A stretch of 64,000 nucleotides of DNA from Picocystis sp. L7 (GCA_020975725.1 QXJR01000026.1:186001-250000); one strand, 5' to 3'; positions 28,781 through 39,049 are shown, counted from the first letter of the stretch. A program made the numbers and translations. The notes: generated by a model not told the origin, from the letters alone.

Positions 28781-31700
28781 TCAGTTGTCCTGACCGATGT
28801 AGCGTTTGGAAAGCTCCTCGTACCCTCCGATCTCACTCGGCGACGCCTGACCCGACTGCCTTTTGCCAGACTCCAACATGTAACGGATGGCAGGATCCGA
28901 CAGGGTTTCTTCACTGAGCAAGTTCGGCAGGCTAGGGTCCACTTCGAAAGGAAGTGGAGGCAAACCCTCCAGACCCAAACCAAAAGCCCCGTTGCCATTT
29001 TTCTTTGCACTGCCGTTCCTCTTTAACTTGCTAGCCTCCACTGAACCCCCAAACCTGGGGACCGGTACATCAAAGCTTCCCTCCTCCAACGTCACCCACA
29101 CACCCTTGTCTCTGGGGATCACGAGCCTCCCTTCGGTGTCCCATTCGAAACCCTCTGCGAAAGGATTGGGATATCTCTTCACATCGTTTTGCTCTAGGAT
29201 CTCGTCGATCTCACTCCCGGTCAATACTGTCTTGTCAATGAGTGCTTCGGTGAGCGATTGAAGTGCCTTGTAGTTCGAGGCCAACCCGTAGTATGCTTTG
29301 CACTCTGCTGCCTCCATAATGTCCTCCATATCCTGAAGCGCCAACAAACCCATGCTCTTTGAAATGGGTATGGTTGGTTGGGTGGAATCGGAACCGCCAT
29401 TCTTCAGGAACTTCTGCGGTGCACTTTCCATGAAAGACAACGGACCTATCCTCCTTCCAAAACCACATCTGTACACCATTTCCCTAGCTACATTGTTGGC
29501 AGATTCGATGTCTATACCACCTGCAGTACTAATGTTGTCCTCACCCAAAATCAGCCGTTCAGCACACCGCCCGGCCATCAGCATGCACATGCGCGACTCC
29601 ATGTAGCCTCTAGTCATGATGCGGGACTCGAGCAATCCTTCTTGTGGAATGAAATACGTGAATCCCATTGCTTGCCCATCCTCGCAACACGAAACCTTCG
29701 TCACTTCATCAAAGTAGGGGGTGATCTTCCCTATAAGTGCTTTTCCAGCCTCATATACTGCAATATTCTTCCGAAGAAGAGTTGGTATCTTGCCCTCATA
29801 CCTCTTGGTTTGGCTGGATCCACCGGTCAAGCCTGCCTTTTCCATCTGGAGTTTTTCCAAGGCATCCAGAATGTTCTTTTCCGTGATTATTTCCCTTCCC
29901 TCCCGTACTGTAAGGATGGCAGACTCGTTCATCAAGTTCATAAGCTCCGCTCCAGTCATACCGGCAGTTGCACGTGCCATCTTACCAAAATCGACATCAT
30001 CTGCAACACGCTTGTCTTTTGCATGGACCTTCAATATCTCAATCCTACCCTTTTGATTCGGCAAGGGCAGATGGATGAGCCTATCAAATCGACCCGGACG
30101 TGTGAGAGCCTTGTCAAGTGCCCCAGGTCGATTGGTTGCTGCAAGGACCACTACACCAGCGTTGTTCTCAAATCCATCCATCTCAGTCAAGAGCTGGTTG
30201 ATTGTGTGCACGCTTTCGTCCCCTCCCATAGTGCTAGACCTCTGCAGACCAATCGCATCAAATTCATCGATGAAGATAATGCATGGCTTTTTCTGTCGCG
30301 CCGTTCGAAACATACTGCGAACACGCGAAGCACCAACACCTACAAACATCTGGATAAACTCAGATCCCGCGGCTGAATAGAATGGCACACCCGCTTCCCC
30401 AGCAATTGCTTTCGCGAGCAACGTTTTACCGCAACCAGGCGGACCGACCAGGAGGATTCCTGTGGGAATTCGAGCCCCCATATCAGTGTATTTTTTTGGG
30501 TTCTTCAGAAAATTCACCAGTTCCAAGATTTCGGCCTTGACACTATCAATACCAGCAACATCATCGAAATTGATTCCTAGCCTCTTGGGAGAGATGAATT
30601 CTAAGTTTGCTTCCCCAAAAACATCCGTATTTTTCTTTTGTTTGGCCCATGACACTGATGCTTGGATGAGGAACATACCTGCAGCGATGGGGAAGAGGAA
30701 CTGGAATACGCTGAGAAGCATATCTTCCACTGGGTTGAAGTCTGGAATCTCGACGGAAACCCCATTAAGCGTCAAGTGGTCAAATAGCTCCGGGTCGAAT
30801 GGAATTCCAACCTTGCACGTACGCTCACCGCCCGGGGCAGAGGGCTTGGTGGTCACGATCAAACTTCGCCGGTCGCTGGTGTATTTTGCTTTGTCGATGC
30901 GGTGCTCTCTCACCAAAATCCAAAACTCTGAGTAGGTCATTTCTGACAGCTTGTCCACCCTCCATGCCGTTTGGACTTTTTGTCCTTCGATTCCAGGGAC
31001 GTTTTTGGATCGTTCGTTCGGGTCTGCTACCATCGACTTCTCCATTGGAACGACCAATTTGGGATAAAGCTTCGGTCGTTCCGGAATCCCTTGAGCTTTA
31101 CGTTCTTCAGGCGTCATGTTCAAGTCTCCTTCGTTCCCGTACATCAGATCTGCAAGCTTCTTTGCGGTTTGGGGCTTGTATTTCTTCTTGAAGTACTCGT
31201 AGGCTACCTTGTGCCTCTTTTCCATGGCTATCTTCACAAGATCTTTGTCTTTGTCCAAGAAGTAAGAGAGCGTAGATTTGTGCCAGGTATCATTGACGGG
31301 CGTCCCTGCTTCAATTGCTCTCTTCTGGTGTTGCATCTCTTTGGACGTCCATTGCCACCACTCGTCCACCGTTTTGAACTTCTTTCCGGTGGTCGGATTG
31401 ACGTCGATCGAGAGCCAATCCTTCGCGAGGACCTCTTTCTCCGCTTCTGTGGGCGCTTCCAGGTAGCTCCAGCCTCCGAACATGTCCTTGGGCAGCCTGT
31501 CGAGCTTTCCTTCTGCCATCGCTGCAGTCACGGTCATAGGGTCCAATTCTTCCCTGTGTTACATCCAAGCGGCGGCCGTGGTTTCCGTCAGCAGCGTTCC
31601 ACATCGACGGGCCTGTTCGTTCTTCGCACGCACGCACCTCTGCGCTTGGTTCGTGGCACGTGCAGGTCTGGCTCCCACGGCAAACACGGCCGCAGCCACG

Positions 31701-31849
31701 GCCACCGCCGCCGCAACTCGTTGGGCGCCTTTTCCCGCTCCTTCTCGTCGTTTCGGTTCCCTGTTTTCCCTCTCTTGGGCCACCACGCGCACGCGGACCC
31801 TTCGATCCGCCTTGATCGGACGCAAACGCGCCGCACGCGCCGCCATCAT
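28781..31849 (-). CDS. FTSHI: FtsHi: plastid FtsH-like AAA ATPase lacking the zinc-protease site
   Basis: In plants several protease-dead FtsHi proteins form an inner-envelope AAA motor that pulls preproteins into the chloroplast. Exons 31849-31638 and 31553-28781 (84-nt intron, GTGCGT...ACACAG) give 994 aa. Exon 1 codes for an Arg-rich transit peptide and a hydrophobic stretch (VAAAVAVAAAVFAVGARPA). A second membrane segment lies near residue 360 (LLSVFQFLFPIAAGMFLIQA). The AAA domain is intact: GPPGCGKT (about 441), IIFIDEFDAIG, ATNRPGALDKAL and RPGRFDR. The protease motif HEAGH is replaced by YEAGK (about 671-675), so zinc binding and proteolysis must be lost. Which FtsHi paralogue this is cannot be told by eye. 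Confidence 0.93.
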
Positions 31850-32764
31850 GGCGCGCCAACGGACGCGAAATGGAAGCTTCGATCGTGCTTTCCCAAAGCA
31901 CGAACCCGTAGTGGATCTCGCCGATAACCGTACCGATGGGAACGCCCGTCCTGGGGGAGTTTCTTCTCGGAGGGGTGGCGGAGGTGGAGCCTTGGGTGTG
32001 TGTGGCGATGGCCAGGACACGGGATGCCGAACGGTGCGGTTGCGCGCATGGATTTCACGAAGCGGAGGCGTGCCTCGCGGACGAGGGAGTAGGATGGAGT
32101 CCCAGCTTGGACCGTGCGACGGTGGGAAGCCATCCGACCGGGAAGCCTGAGAGGAAGGGAAGCACGAGCCCGGGATCTCAGGAAGGTCCATGCGAACGTC
32201 CTTCCCGTATTCCGACGACGAACGCAAGGGTGATTGCTTGCGACGCAAGCAGGCGTGGATCACTGAGCTTGTCTTCCTGTCCTTCTTCGACACGGAAGGT
32301 GGTTGACGGACGGACGGAAGGTCCGCACCACCAACGTGGACGTCCATCGGGTCTCCACCGATCCGAAAGGGGAGTCTTAGTCGGACAAGTCGAGGATCGA
32401 CCCCGGTTCGTCCCCCATTCAATCCTACGGGTCCATCCGGGACAGGACCGTGCTCCACGTGGCTCCCACCCCCCCTTTCGAGATCGCGATCCACATATCG
32501 ATATCTTCGGTCCAGATCTCGATGCCTCCGCGGATATCCCTCCGCGGGTCGCGTCGTCGACCCCGAAATGCGTCCCCATACCCCGAGGGAGTTTCGAAGC
32601 ACCCGGTCGTGCCCCGCAGAGGAGGTGGGCGTGTGGCTGGGCCCACGAAAAAGGTCTTGCGTGTCGCATTCGAAGCATTGGTGGACACACGTCCAAGGCG
32701 AAGGCGACGTGCTGGGCGAGATTGAACGCGCATCGTGGAATCCCGCGCGTCCTCAGACGCGTGC
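31850..32764. other. Divergent promoter gap (FtsHi / STAR1)
   Basis: 915 bp of GC-rich sequence. It contains CGCAGAGGA at 32615-32623, about 140 bp before STAR1, and a TATCGATATC word near 32497. No gene seen. Confidence 0.5.
32615..32623 (+). promoter_or_regulatory. CGCAGAGGA motif upstream of STAR1
   Basis: Exact nonamer, 142 bp before the STAR1 ATG. Confidence 0.4.
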
Positions 32765-33472
32765 ATGACCCTGCCAGACGTGATACAGGCGGCCGGGGAA
32801 GGCACGAACGGCCACGGAGGAAGGCAAGTCGGGAAACCGTTCTTCCAAGTGAAGGAACTCTCGTGCCGGGTAGGGACGCAAGTCCTGCTCGAAAACGTCT
32901 CGTTTCAAGCTGAAAAAGGCGAAAGCGTGTTCGTGAAAGGACCCAGCGGAGTGGGAAAAACCGTCTTCTTGAAGCTTCTCGCACAGCTTGGACCCGTGGA
33001 AGACTCTACCGGTCAAGTGCTGCTACAAGGGAAGGCGCCGAAGGAACTAGGTATACCCGTCTGGAGAGCCAAGGTGTCCTACCTCTGGCAACAGAGAATC
33101 GCTCTTCCCGGGACACCCGTCGAAACCTTTGAAGAGATCAAGGCATTCGGATCTTTGCAGGAGTGCCACATTACGCCCCTGTCAGAACTGCTGTCACTCC
33201 TGGACCTTGAGGAAACGCTGTTGCATCAAAGCTGGAAGAGCCTCTCTGGTGGAGAATACCAAAGGATTGCATTGGCCATCGCCTTGGCCTTTCAACCAGA
33301 AGTAATCCTGTTGGACGAACCCACCAGCTCCCTCGATCCGGTAGCAACTGTCCTTGTGGAACAGCTATTGAAAGAGTCAAATTGTGTCAAGGTTTGGTCC
33401 ACACACTCTGAAGAGCAAATCCAGAGGGTTGGAGGGATCGCAATCAATTTTCCCCACAGAGTTGCTGTCTGA
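32765..33472 (+). CDS. STAR1: STAR1/FetA-type ABC transporter ATPase, first ORF of a two-gene unit
   Basis: 235 aa (E. coli FetA is 225). Motifs in order: Walker A GPSGVGKT (about residue 61), Q-loop LWQQR, signature LSGGEYQRIALA, Walker B VILLDEPTSSLD and the switch WSTHSEEQ. Plant STAR1 pairs with the permease STAR2/ALS3 in aluminium tolerance; bacterial FetAB exports iron. The stop TGA is at 33470-33472. The permease ATG follows after three bases (gcc) and lies in the same reading frame. The pair is therefore arranged like a bacterial operon, although its neighbours are ordinary nuclear genes. The ATG at 32765 is the first in frame. Confidence 0.93.
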   Translation: MTLPDVIQAAGEGTNGHGGRQVGKPFFQVKELSCRVGTQVLLENVSFQAEKGESVFVKGPSGVGKTVFLKLLAQLGPVEDSTGQVLLQGKAPKELGIPVWRAKVSYLWQQRIALPGTPVETFEEIKAFGSLQECHITPLSELLSLLDLEETLLHQSWKSLSGGEYQRIALAIALAFQPEVILLDEPTSSLDPVATVLVEQLLKESNCVKVWSTHSEEQIQRVGGIAINFPHRVAV

Positions 33473-33475
33473 GCC

Positions 33476-34483
33476 ATGGAATTTACGCAGTCAGTGGACA
33501 CAGGCCTTGCCATGCTCAACACGACGCTTTCGGCTACCGAAGCAACCAAGGGACCCATTTTCTTGGACGTGTCTGCCATCTACCTCACTTTCCTCCTGAT
33601 CGTGTTGGCATGCGGGCTGTCTTTCCACATTCAACTGGGCTTGGAGTTTCAGCTTTTGATTGCTTCTTTGAGGGCAGTGGTGCAGCTCACCATTCTGGGG
33701 TTCCTCTTGGTACCCATCTTCAAAGTGAATCAGATCTATGTTGTTCTGCCTTATTGCGTTTTAATGCTCATGATTGCTGCGAAGGAAGCAAGTGATCGGC
33801 CTGCATACCGATACAAGGGGATGTATTGGGACTGTTTGGCATCGGTCACAGCTGCAAGCTTGCCTATCATGGCGTACTCAGTCTGGCTGATTTTTCAACT
33901 GGACCCGTTTTGGGATGCCCGTTATTTCATACCAGTTCTTGGAATGCTCTTGGGAAATTCGGTTACAAGCGTGTCTGTGTCGCTGTCAAGGTCTTTGGAG
34001 GAATTTGCAGAGGCGCACGACAGGATAGAGTTCATGCTTTCCAAGGGAGCAGATAGGTGGGAAGCGGTGAAACCCGTGATAAGGCGTGCAGTCAAGATGG
34101 GATTGACCCCACTTATCAACCAGCTAAGCGTGATTGGCATAGTAGCCATTCCTGGCATGATGACAGGTCAAATTTTGGGCGGTACACCTCCACTACAAGC
34201 TGCGCGGTACCAGCTGGTCATCCTCTTCCTGATTGCTGGGTGCGGTTCAATAAGTTCCTACATAGTATTGATCCTTTCTCTCCACAAAATGATAGATTCG
34301 CACTTGAACTTGCGGTGGGAATTTTTGAAGAAGACCAAGAAAGGCCAGGGTGCCACCCCTCTTCTTGCGCATTGGTTGGAAATCCTTTGTTTGGGGACTG
34401 CACGCTTGCTTAGTCGTTTGCTTTGCATAGGTAAGCATCGCTCTCCAGATTCGGATAATGCATTGCGCCGCCCGCTACTGTAA
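33476..34483 (+). CDS. STAR2: STAR2/ALS3/FetB-type (UPF0014) ABC permease, second ORF of the unit
   Basis: 335 aa with about seven membrane segments, for example IYLTFLLIVLACGLSF, VVQLTILGFLLVPIF, IYVVLPYCVLMLMIAA and YQLVILFLIAGCGSISSYIV. UPF0014 signatures are present: LGMLLGNSVTSVSVSLSRSL, then AHDRIEFMLSKGA, and LSVIGIVAIPGMMTGQILGG near residue 220. It would form the transmembrane half of the transporter whose ATPase is encoded just upstream. The ATG context is gccATGG, a good initiation context. With only three bases between the ORFs, a separate promoter is implausible. The last codon overlaps a TGTAA word (ctgTAA). Confidence 0.95.
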   Translation: MEFTQSVDTGLAMLNTTLSATEATKGPIFLDVSAIYLTFLLIVLACGLSFHIQLGLEFQLLIASLRAVVQLTILGFLLVPIFKVNQIYVVLPYCVLMLMIAAKEASDRPAYRYKGMYWDCLASVTAASLPIMAYSVWLIFQLDPFWDARYFIPVLGMLLGNSVTSVSVSLSRSLEEFAEAHDRIEFMLSKGADRWEAVKPVIRRAVKMGLTPLINQLSVIGIVAIPGMMTGQILGGTPPLQAARYQLVILFLIAGCGSISSYIVLILSLHKMIDSHLNLRWEFLKKTKKGQGATPLLAHWLEILCLGTARLLSRLLCIGKHRSPDSDNALRRPLL

Positions 34484-34880
34484 CCTTCCCTTGGGTTCTT
34501 AATCAGTACTCTTGATACAGGGTGTCACTTTCACGTCCAGTTTTCCACCGTATGAACCTCGATGGCCATGTCGGTTCGTAAGTCCGACCCCCACCCCAAC
34601 CTCTAACCGATGAGAAGAAACTCCCTGGTCGCACCCCGCCGTCCCTCTCTCCTTTCGTCCCTCCGAGTTCAGGACGTTTATGGATGTGTTTACCTCGGTT
34701 GCCCACCGAGGAAGACTCCGGTTAACCTCGAAATTAACCTACTCGAGGACTCGGCCAGGGTGCGGCTGGCCCTCGCCTGATCCGATGGCGGTGGGGATCA
34801 AGATCCCCCTGTTTCTCTCTTGCGTTCGGATCAGAAATGGATCAGGGTTGATCGACCGCCATTCCGACGATCGCGTCGCG
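34484..34880. other. Promoter gap between STAR2 and bL19
   Basis: 397 bp; it holds the TTAACC pair at 34722-34739 and nothing else recognised. Confidence 0.5.
34722..34739. promoter_or_regulatory. Paired TTAACC element (12-bp spacing)
   Basis: TTAACC at 34722 and TTAACC at 34734, 142 bp before the bL19 ATG. Confidence 0.65.
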
Positions 34881-35405
34881 ATGATGCGCGCCGCGTGCGC
34901 GCGTTTGGCGGCTCAACTGGAAGGCTTGGCGGGACTGGCGAGAGGAATGGCGGTCAAGTCGGACGTAGGAGGAACGATGGAGTCCCAGGCGATCTGGACG
35001 GGCCGACACGCGCCGTGGACGCCGACCTCCAAGCTCACGAAGCGGAAGCACCTCACCAAACGTTCACAGTACATGATGGAAACGCTCTCGCGCGAGTTGG
35101 AACAGCAATCCCATGCCAAAAACTTTCCCGAATTTCGAGCGGGAAACATCTTAGAATGCACGTTGATGGTGCCCGAGAACCGTAGACGAACCACGGTTGT
35201 GAAAGGACTCTGCATCGCAAAGAACAACGCAGGTTGGAATACTTCCTTCACCATCCGAAACATCGTGGGCAACATTCCCATCGAAAGGAGCTTTCCTCTG
35301 CACTCGCCCAACCTTGTCGATCTGAAGGTGGTGGGTTCTAAGCGAGTGAGGAGAGCTAAACTGTACTACCTCCGAGAACTAGGGAACAAGTTCAGCCGCG
35401 TGTAA
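34881..35405 (+). CDS. MRPL19: Organellar ribosomal protein bL19, probably mitochondrial
   Basis: 174 aa. The first 30 residues (MMRAACARLAAQLEGLAGLA...) form an amphipathic basic helix, typical of mitochondrial presequences. The core runs from PEFRAGNILECTLMVPENRR through KGLCIAKNNAGWNTSFTIRN and IERSFPLHSPNL to VRRAKLYYLRELGNKFSRV. bL19 sits at the subunit interface near bridge B8. The segment FPEFRAGNIL resembles mitochondrial bL19, but a plastid location cannot be excluded. Earlier in-frame codons lie in the promoter region. Confidence 0.9.
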   Translation: MMRAACARLAAQLEGLAGLARGMAVKSDVGGTMESQAIWTGRHAPWTPTSKLTKRKHLTKRSQYMMETLSRELEQQSHAKNFPEFRAGNILECTLMVPENRRRTTVVKGLCIAKNNAGWNTSFTIRNIVGNIPIERSFPLHSPNLVDLKVVGSKRVRRAKLYYLRELGNKFSRV

Positions 35406-36236
35406 GCAATGGAAGGGGATTGGAATAAGCAACATGCAGCTAGTAATAGTCAAAGCTGTGGGACACGCAAGGTTGTGCCTTTCAATGGTAGCATACCATC
35501 AACGCCACCCTTATAGCCTTGCGCTTGTGCGCATTGAGCAGCACAGAACGACACCTTTCCAGATGCCAACACCCTAATAAAGCATGAGGTCAGTCATCGT
35601 GCAGCTTTGGCGAATCCAAGGCTGCACTTTGCTGGTGTGCTGCCTAGAAAGTACGATGTTGATTGTCTATGGATCGACAGGATGCAAGCCTTTCAACTTC
35701 ATGTAAGAGGATTTTTGGGATGCATCCACCTTTCGTCAAGAAAAGGAAATTGTGCCCTGCATATCACCATGTAGATTGTCACAATACCTTGCAGAACCCC
35801 GCACCCTCCCCTCTACATTTCAGGTACATTGCTGTGCAAGAACCATCTCCTGGCAATGTTCCGCTTGATTACAACATTCTGCGCTGATAGCGTTCACTGT
35901 GTTTCGTTGAAACCCTGAATGTTCGAGGCCTGGTATCTCTCATTGGCCTTGGCAAAGAGCGCACCATCAAACCAGTGCAGCAACGATGTACCCCACTATG
36001 AGCGAGTTCCGTCGCTGAACCAACTTTACAGGAGTCTCAAAGGAAAGCCCAGAGGCCCGCGCGGTCGTCCGTACTGCTATTGGAAAAGGAAACATGTTCA
36101 AGTCAAAGTTCTTGAGCCACCAAAGGCTACATATTCAAAATTTTACAGAAAGGCTCTGAAGGCAAAAATTCTTGAATCCAAAAGGATATCTTTCCCACGA
36201 TTTGAAAAGGAATGACTAAGCTGATTCTAACCCGCC
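35406..36236. other. AT-richer convergent gap with small open frames
   Basis: 831 bp between bL19 and P5CS. Short plus-strand open frames occur at 35663-35887 and 35919-36215; the second is listed separately. The rest shows no recognisable gene. Confidence 0.5.
35919..36215 (+). CDS. Possible small basic protein or last exon
   Basis: A 98-codon frame. Its second half is strongly basic (SLKGKPRGPRGRPYCYWKRK, then KFYRKALKAKILESKRISF), reminiscent of organellar ribosomal proteins, but no family was recognised. An acceptor-like ttacag at about 36031 precedes the basic part, so the true gene could begin in an upstream exon. It is equally possible that this is untranslated 3' sequence of bL19. 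The plus strand is the only one with open frames here. Confidence 0.3.
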   Translation: MFEAWYLSLALAKSAPSNQCSNDVPHYERVPSLNQLYRSLKGKPRGPRGRPYCYWKRKHVQVKVLEPPKATYSKFYRKALKAKILESKRISFPRFEKE

Positions 36237-38585
36237 TCAAGCATCAAGAGGAAGCTCTTTGTGTGTGTACTTGATCTTGCTGTCTTTTTGCACGGTGTGT
36301 CCTTCTCCCCTCAACAACCACCTAGTTGTCATAAGGCCCTCTACTCCGACAGGCCCACGGGCGTGGATTCTACTGGTGGAGACCCCAACTTCAGCACCAA
36401 GTCCAAAGCGGAAGCCATCTGCAAAGCGATTACTGGCATTGTGAAAGACACATGCGCTGTCCACCTTTTGCAGGAACTGAGTCGCTGCATCGTTGTTGTC
36501 GGTGATGATACCTTCTGTGTGGGAACTTCCATTCTCGTGTATATAATCAATTGCTTCTCCCATGTTGCGAACAATTTCAACAGTCGCACAGAGATCGCCG
36601 TACTCATGATGCTTGGATGGAGCAGGTGGCAGGGCAAGCTCTGATGAAGCACGCGAGCCCCCGTACAACGTTACGCTGGCATTCTTCAACGAATCCATCA
36701 GGGAATAGATCTGGCCTCCACTCACTAGCTTCTCATGCACAAGTAACGTCTCCATTGCATTGCATGCTGCAGGATAATCAATCTTTGCATCCACGACAAT
36801 TTTGCACGCCATGTCCATGTCTGCATCTTGGTCCACATAAACATGGCATACACCATCAGCATGGCCAAGGACGGGAATCTTCGTGTTCTGCTGCACGTGC
36901 TGCACAAGGGCGTTGGAACCTCTTGGAATCACCAAATCTACCACATCTTCAAGCTTCAGCAAGTCCGACACACCTTCACGGGTCTCTATAATGTGGATCA
37001 ATTCAGGACTCACATCTGGTTTCAATGCTTCGTGGATCACTTCAAGCAACGCAGCGTTCGAGCGGGCAGCCTCTTTGCCACCCTTCAGCAAGAGGCCATT
37101 CCCGGATCTGATAGCAAGGGAAGCAATCTGCGGAAGAGCATCCGGGCGAGCTTCGAAAATGACAAGCATGACGCCAATGGGTGACGTGACCTGCTCCAAC
37201 ACGAGTCCTTCAGCAAGCTCCCTTCTCTTCAATACTTGCGAGATAGGTTCTTTCATCTCTGAAAGCGCGCGAATGCCAGCAGCAAGCTGCTTGATCTTTC
37301 CTGGTTTGAGGATAAGACGCTGCAGCATCTGATCATCAATCATTCCTGTTGCTTCTTCTACATCCACCTTGTTGGCTTCAAGGATCTTTTCTGCGTTCTT
37401 CTCCAAGGCATCAGCAACGCGGAGAAGGGCAGCATTCCTCCCTTCGGTTGGTAGGGCTTGGAGTGCACGAGATGCCTGCCTTGCAGACAGAGCCATCTCC
37501 CTGGCGTTTCCTCCACGCTTCATCAGTTGCTTGTGTTCTTCCATAGCTATCCTAGCCTCGATCTTGGAAAACAGAGTCCCGACAAGCTCCCCTTGCATGA
37601 CACGCTCGAGGACATTATGCCCTTTGCCACTGCAAATGATCACTGGGCAGCCGTAAAGTGCAGCATCCCAAGCAGCATCCACTTTGGCCATCATTCCACC
37701 GCGCCCCACTGAGGATTTGCTGCCAAATGTAATCATTTCAGCATGCAATTCTGGACAATAGGTGTGGATCAGTTCAGAGGAAGGTTCCCTCGGAGGTCCG
37801 GTGTAGACCCCATCCACATCAGTCATAAGAATAAGAAGCTCTGCATCTAGTTCCTTCGCAAGCAGTGCTGCCAAGCTGTCGTTGTCCCAAAAGTCCCTGG
37901 ATTTCGCGTCTGTGTATGGCAAGTTGTAGATGGCATCATTCTCGTTGAAGATGGGAATGACATTCATCTCCAGCAGGTCATCCACCGTCTTCCTCAGTGT
38001 GGACCTGAACTCCTTCGTCTTGAAGTCGTCGTCTGTGAGCAAGAGCTGGCTGGACATGCAGTCGAGTTGTTGGAAGAGGGTGTCGTAGAGGGACATGAGC
38101 ACCGCCTGTCCTGCGGATGCCGCTGCCTTCTCATCGATGCTGTTGTCCAGGTTTCTCAAGGCGTTGATGGGCCTGCTGATGAGCTGGTGGTTCTTCAACC
38201 TCTGCCTGCCGATTCCGACCGCCCCCGAGGTGACCAGGATAGGTTGTTGTCCGTTGTTGACCAGTCTTGCCAGCTGTTCCACCAGCACGCCGAGTCTTCC
38301 CAAGGAGATGTGGTGTTGATATCCTTGATCTGAGGTGAGCACTGCCGTTCCCACCTTGACGATCACGCGTCTGGCCGTGCTCGTAAACTCTCGGCTGGGA
38401 TGTCTCCGCGCCTCACCGTGGTTCCAAATGGCGCTGTTCACCTTGCTCGAGAATCCGCGACGGTGTCCGCTCGGACCGTTCATGTCGTTGTAGGAGCCTC
38501 CGCCGACCTGTTGTCCCGTTTGCGAGTCGTACATCTTTCCCAAGAGCCGTGTCGTAGTTGCCACCGCGGTGGAGCGACGTTGCAT
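36237..38585 (-). CDS. P5CS: Delta-1-pyrroline-5-carboxylate synthase (bifunctional P5CS)
   Basis: P5CS makes the proline precursor from glutamate: an N-terminal glutamate 5-kinase feeds a C-terminal gamma-glutamyl phosphate reductase. The 782-aa intron-free protein has kinase motifs RRVIVKVGTAVLTSD, ILVTSGAVGIGRQRL, FNENDAI and LILMTDVDGVYTGPP (residues about 60-330). The reductase has VTSPIGVMLVIFEARPDALP, SGNGLLLKGGKEA and the catalytic-Cys region KIDYPAACNAMETLLVH (about 360-780). The start at 38585 (MQRRSTAVATTTRLLGK) gives a basic leader fit for an organelle; a shorter start at 38534 is possible. Feedback control of the kinase by proline is known for the family. Confidence 0.95.
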   Translation of the reverse strand: MQRRSTAVATTTRLLGKMYDSQTGQQVGGGSYNDMNGPSGHRRGFSSKVNSAIWNHGEARRHPSREFTSTARRVIVKVGTAVLTSDQGYQHHISLGRLGVLVEQLARLVNNGQQPILVTSGAVGIGRQRLKNHQLISRPINALRNLDNSIDEKAAASAGQAVLMSLYDTLFQQLDCMSSQLLLTDDDFKTKEFRSTLRKTVDDLLEMNVIPIFNENDAIYNLPYTDAKSRDFWDNDSLAALLAKELDAELLILMTDVDGVYTGPPREPSSELIHTYCPELHAEMITFGSKSSVGRGGMMAKVDAAWDAALYGCPVIICSGKGHNVLERVMQGELVGTLFSKIEARIAMEEHKQLMKRGGNAREMALSARQASRALQALPTEGRNAALLRVADALEKNAEKILEANKVDVEEATGMIDDQMLQRLILKPGKIKQLAAGIRALSEMKEPISQVLKRRELAEGLVLEQVTSPIGVMLVIFEARPDALPQIASLAIRSGNGLLLKGGKEAARSNAALLEVIHEALKPDVSPELIHIIETREGVSDLLKLEDVVDLVIPRGSNALVQHVQQNTKIPVLGHADGVCHVYVDQDADMDMACKIVVDAKIDYPAACNAMETLLVHEKLVSGGQIYSLMDSLKNASVTLYGGSRASSELALPPAPSKHHEYGDLCATVEIVRNMGEAIDYIHENGSSHTEGIITDNNDAATQFLQKVDSACVFHNASNRFADGFRFGLGAEVGVSTSRIHARGPVGVEGLMTTRWLLRGEGHTVQKDSKIKYTHKELPLDA

Positions 38586-38703
38586 GCACGGTTGGAAAGC
38601 TGCTCGTGCGCGTGCGCGTCGTCTGCGATGCGCGCCGCCGTGTCTTTGCCATGGCGACCACGTCGCGATCGAAACGCATCCCCCCCCCAGCACCGCTCAT
38701 CGC

Positions 38704-38765
38704 CGCAGAGGAACGTGACGACCTCCCCTCGAGATTTAAGAGGGCTTTCCCGGGGCTCCTCTGCG
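38704..38765. promoter_or_regulatory. Inverted pair of CGCAGAGGA motifs
   Basis: CGCAGAGGA at 38704-38712 on plus and its complement TCCTCTGCG at 38757-38765, 53 bp apart, about 120-180 bp upstream of P5CS. Confidence 0.5.
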
Positions 38766-38823
38766 GGTCATGTTCGTCTCGGCGGTCCCTCCGCCGCCAT
38801 ACCGGTCAGACCCGAAATCGCCC

Positions 38824-38880
38824 GGGTTCGAAGCCGGCGGGATCTCCGGTTCGAACCCGGTACGGTTCCCGGTTCGATCC
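38824..38880. repeat. Cluster of ggttcgaaccc-like palindromic words
   Basis: gggttcgaagcc at 38824, ccggttcgaacccgg at 38847 and ccggttcgatcccc at 38869. They resemble tRNA T-loops, but no cloverleaf surrounds them. Confidence 0.5.
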
Positions 38881-39049
38881 CCGATGGAACCGGGGCGTTG
38901 GGAGATATTTCCAGCCCGGTTGGAGCCAAGGGGCGAAGATCTGGACAGCAGGAAGGATCCCAACCGATCGGATCGGTGTCCATGCCCGAAAAGACAGACG
39001 GTCCATGCGGTCCATCCGCGGTCCATCGAGGACGGACCGGTCGAGGGAA

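Noticed and set aside
31850-32764. A gene between FtsHi and STAR1
   Set aside because: Open frames on both strands overlap each other and show no domain, leader or splice logic.
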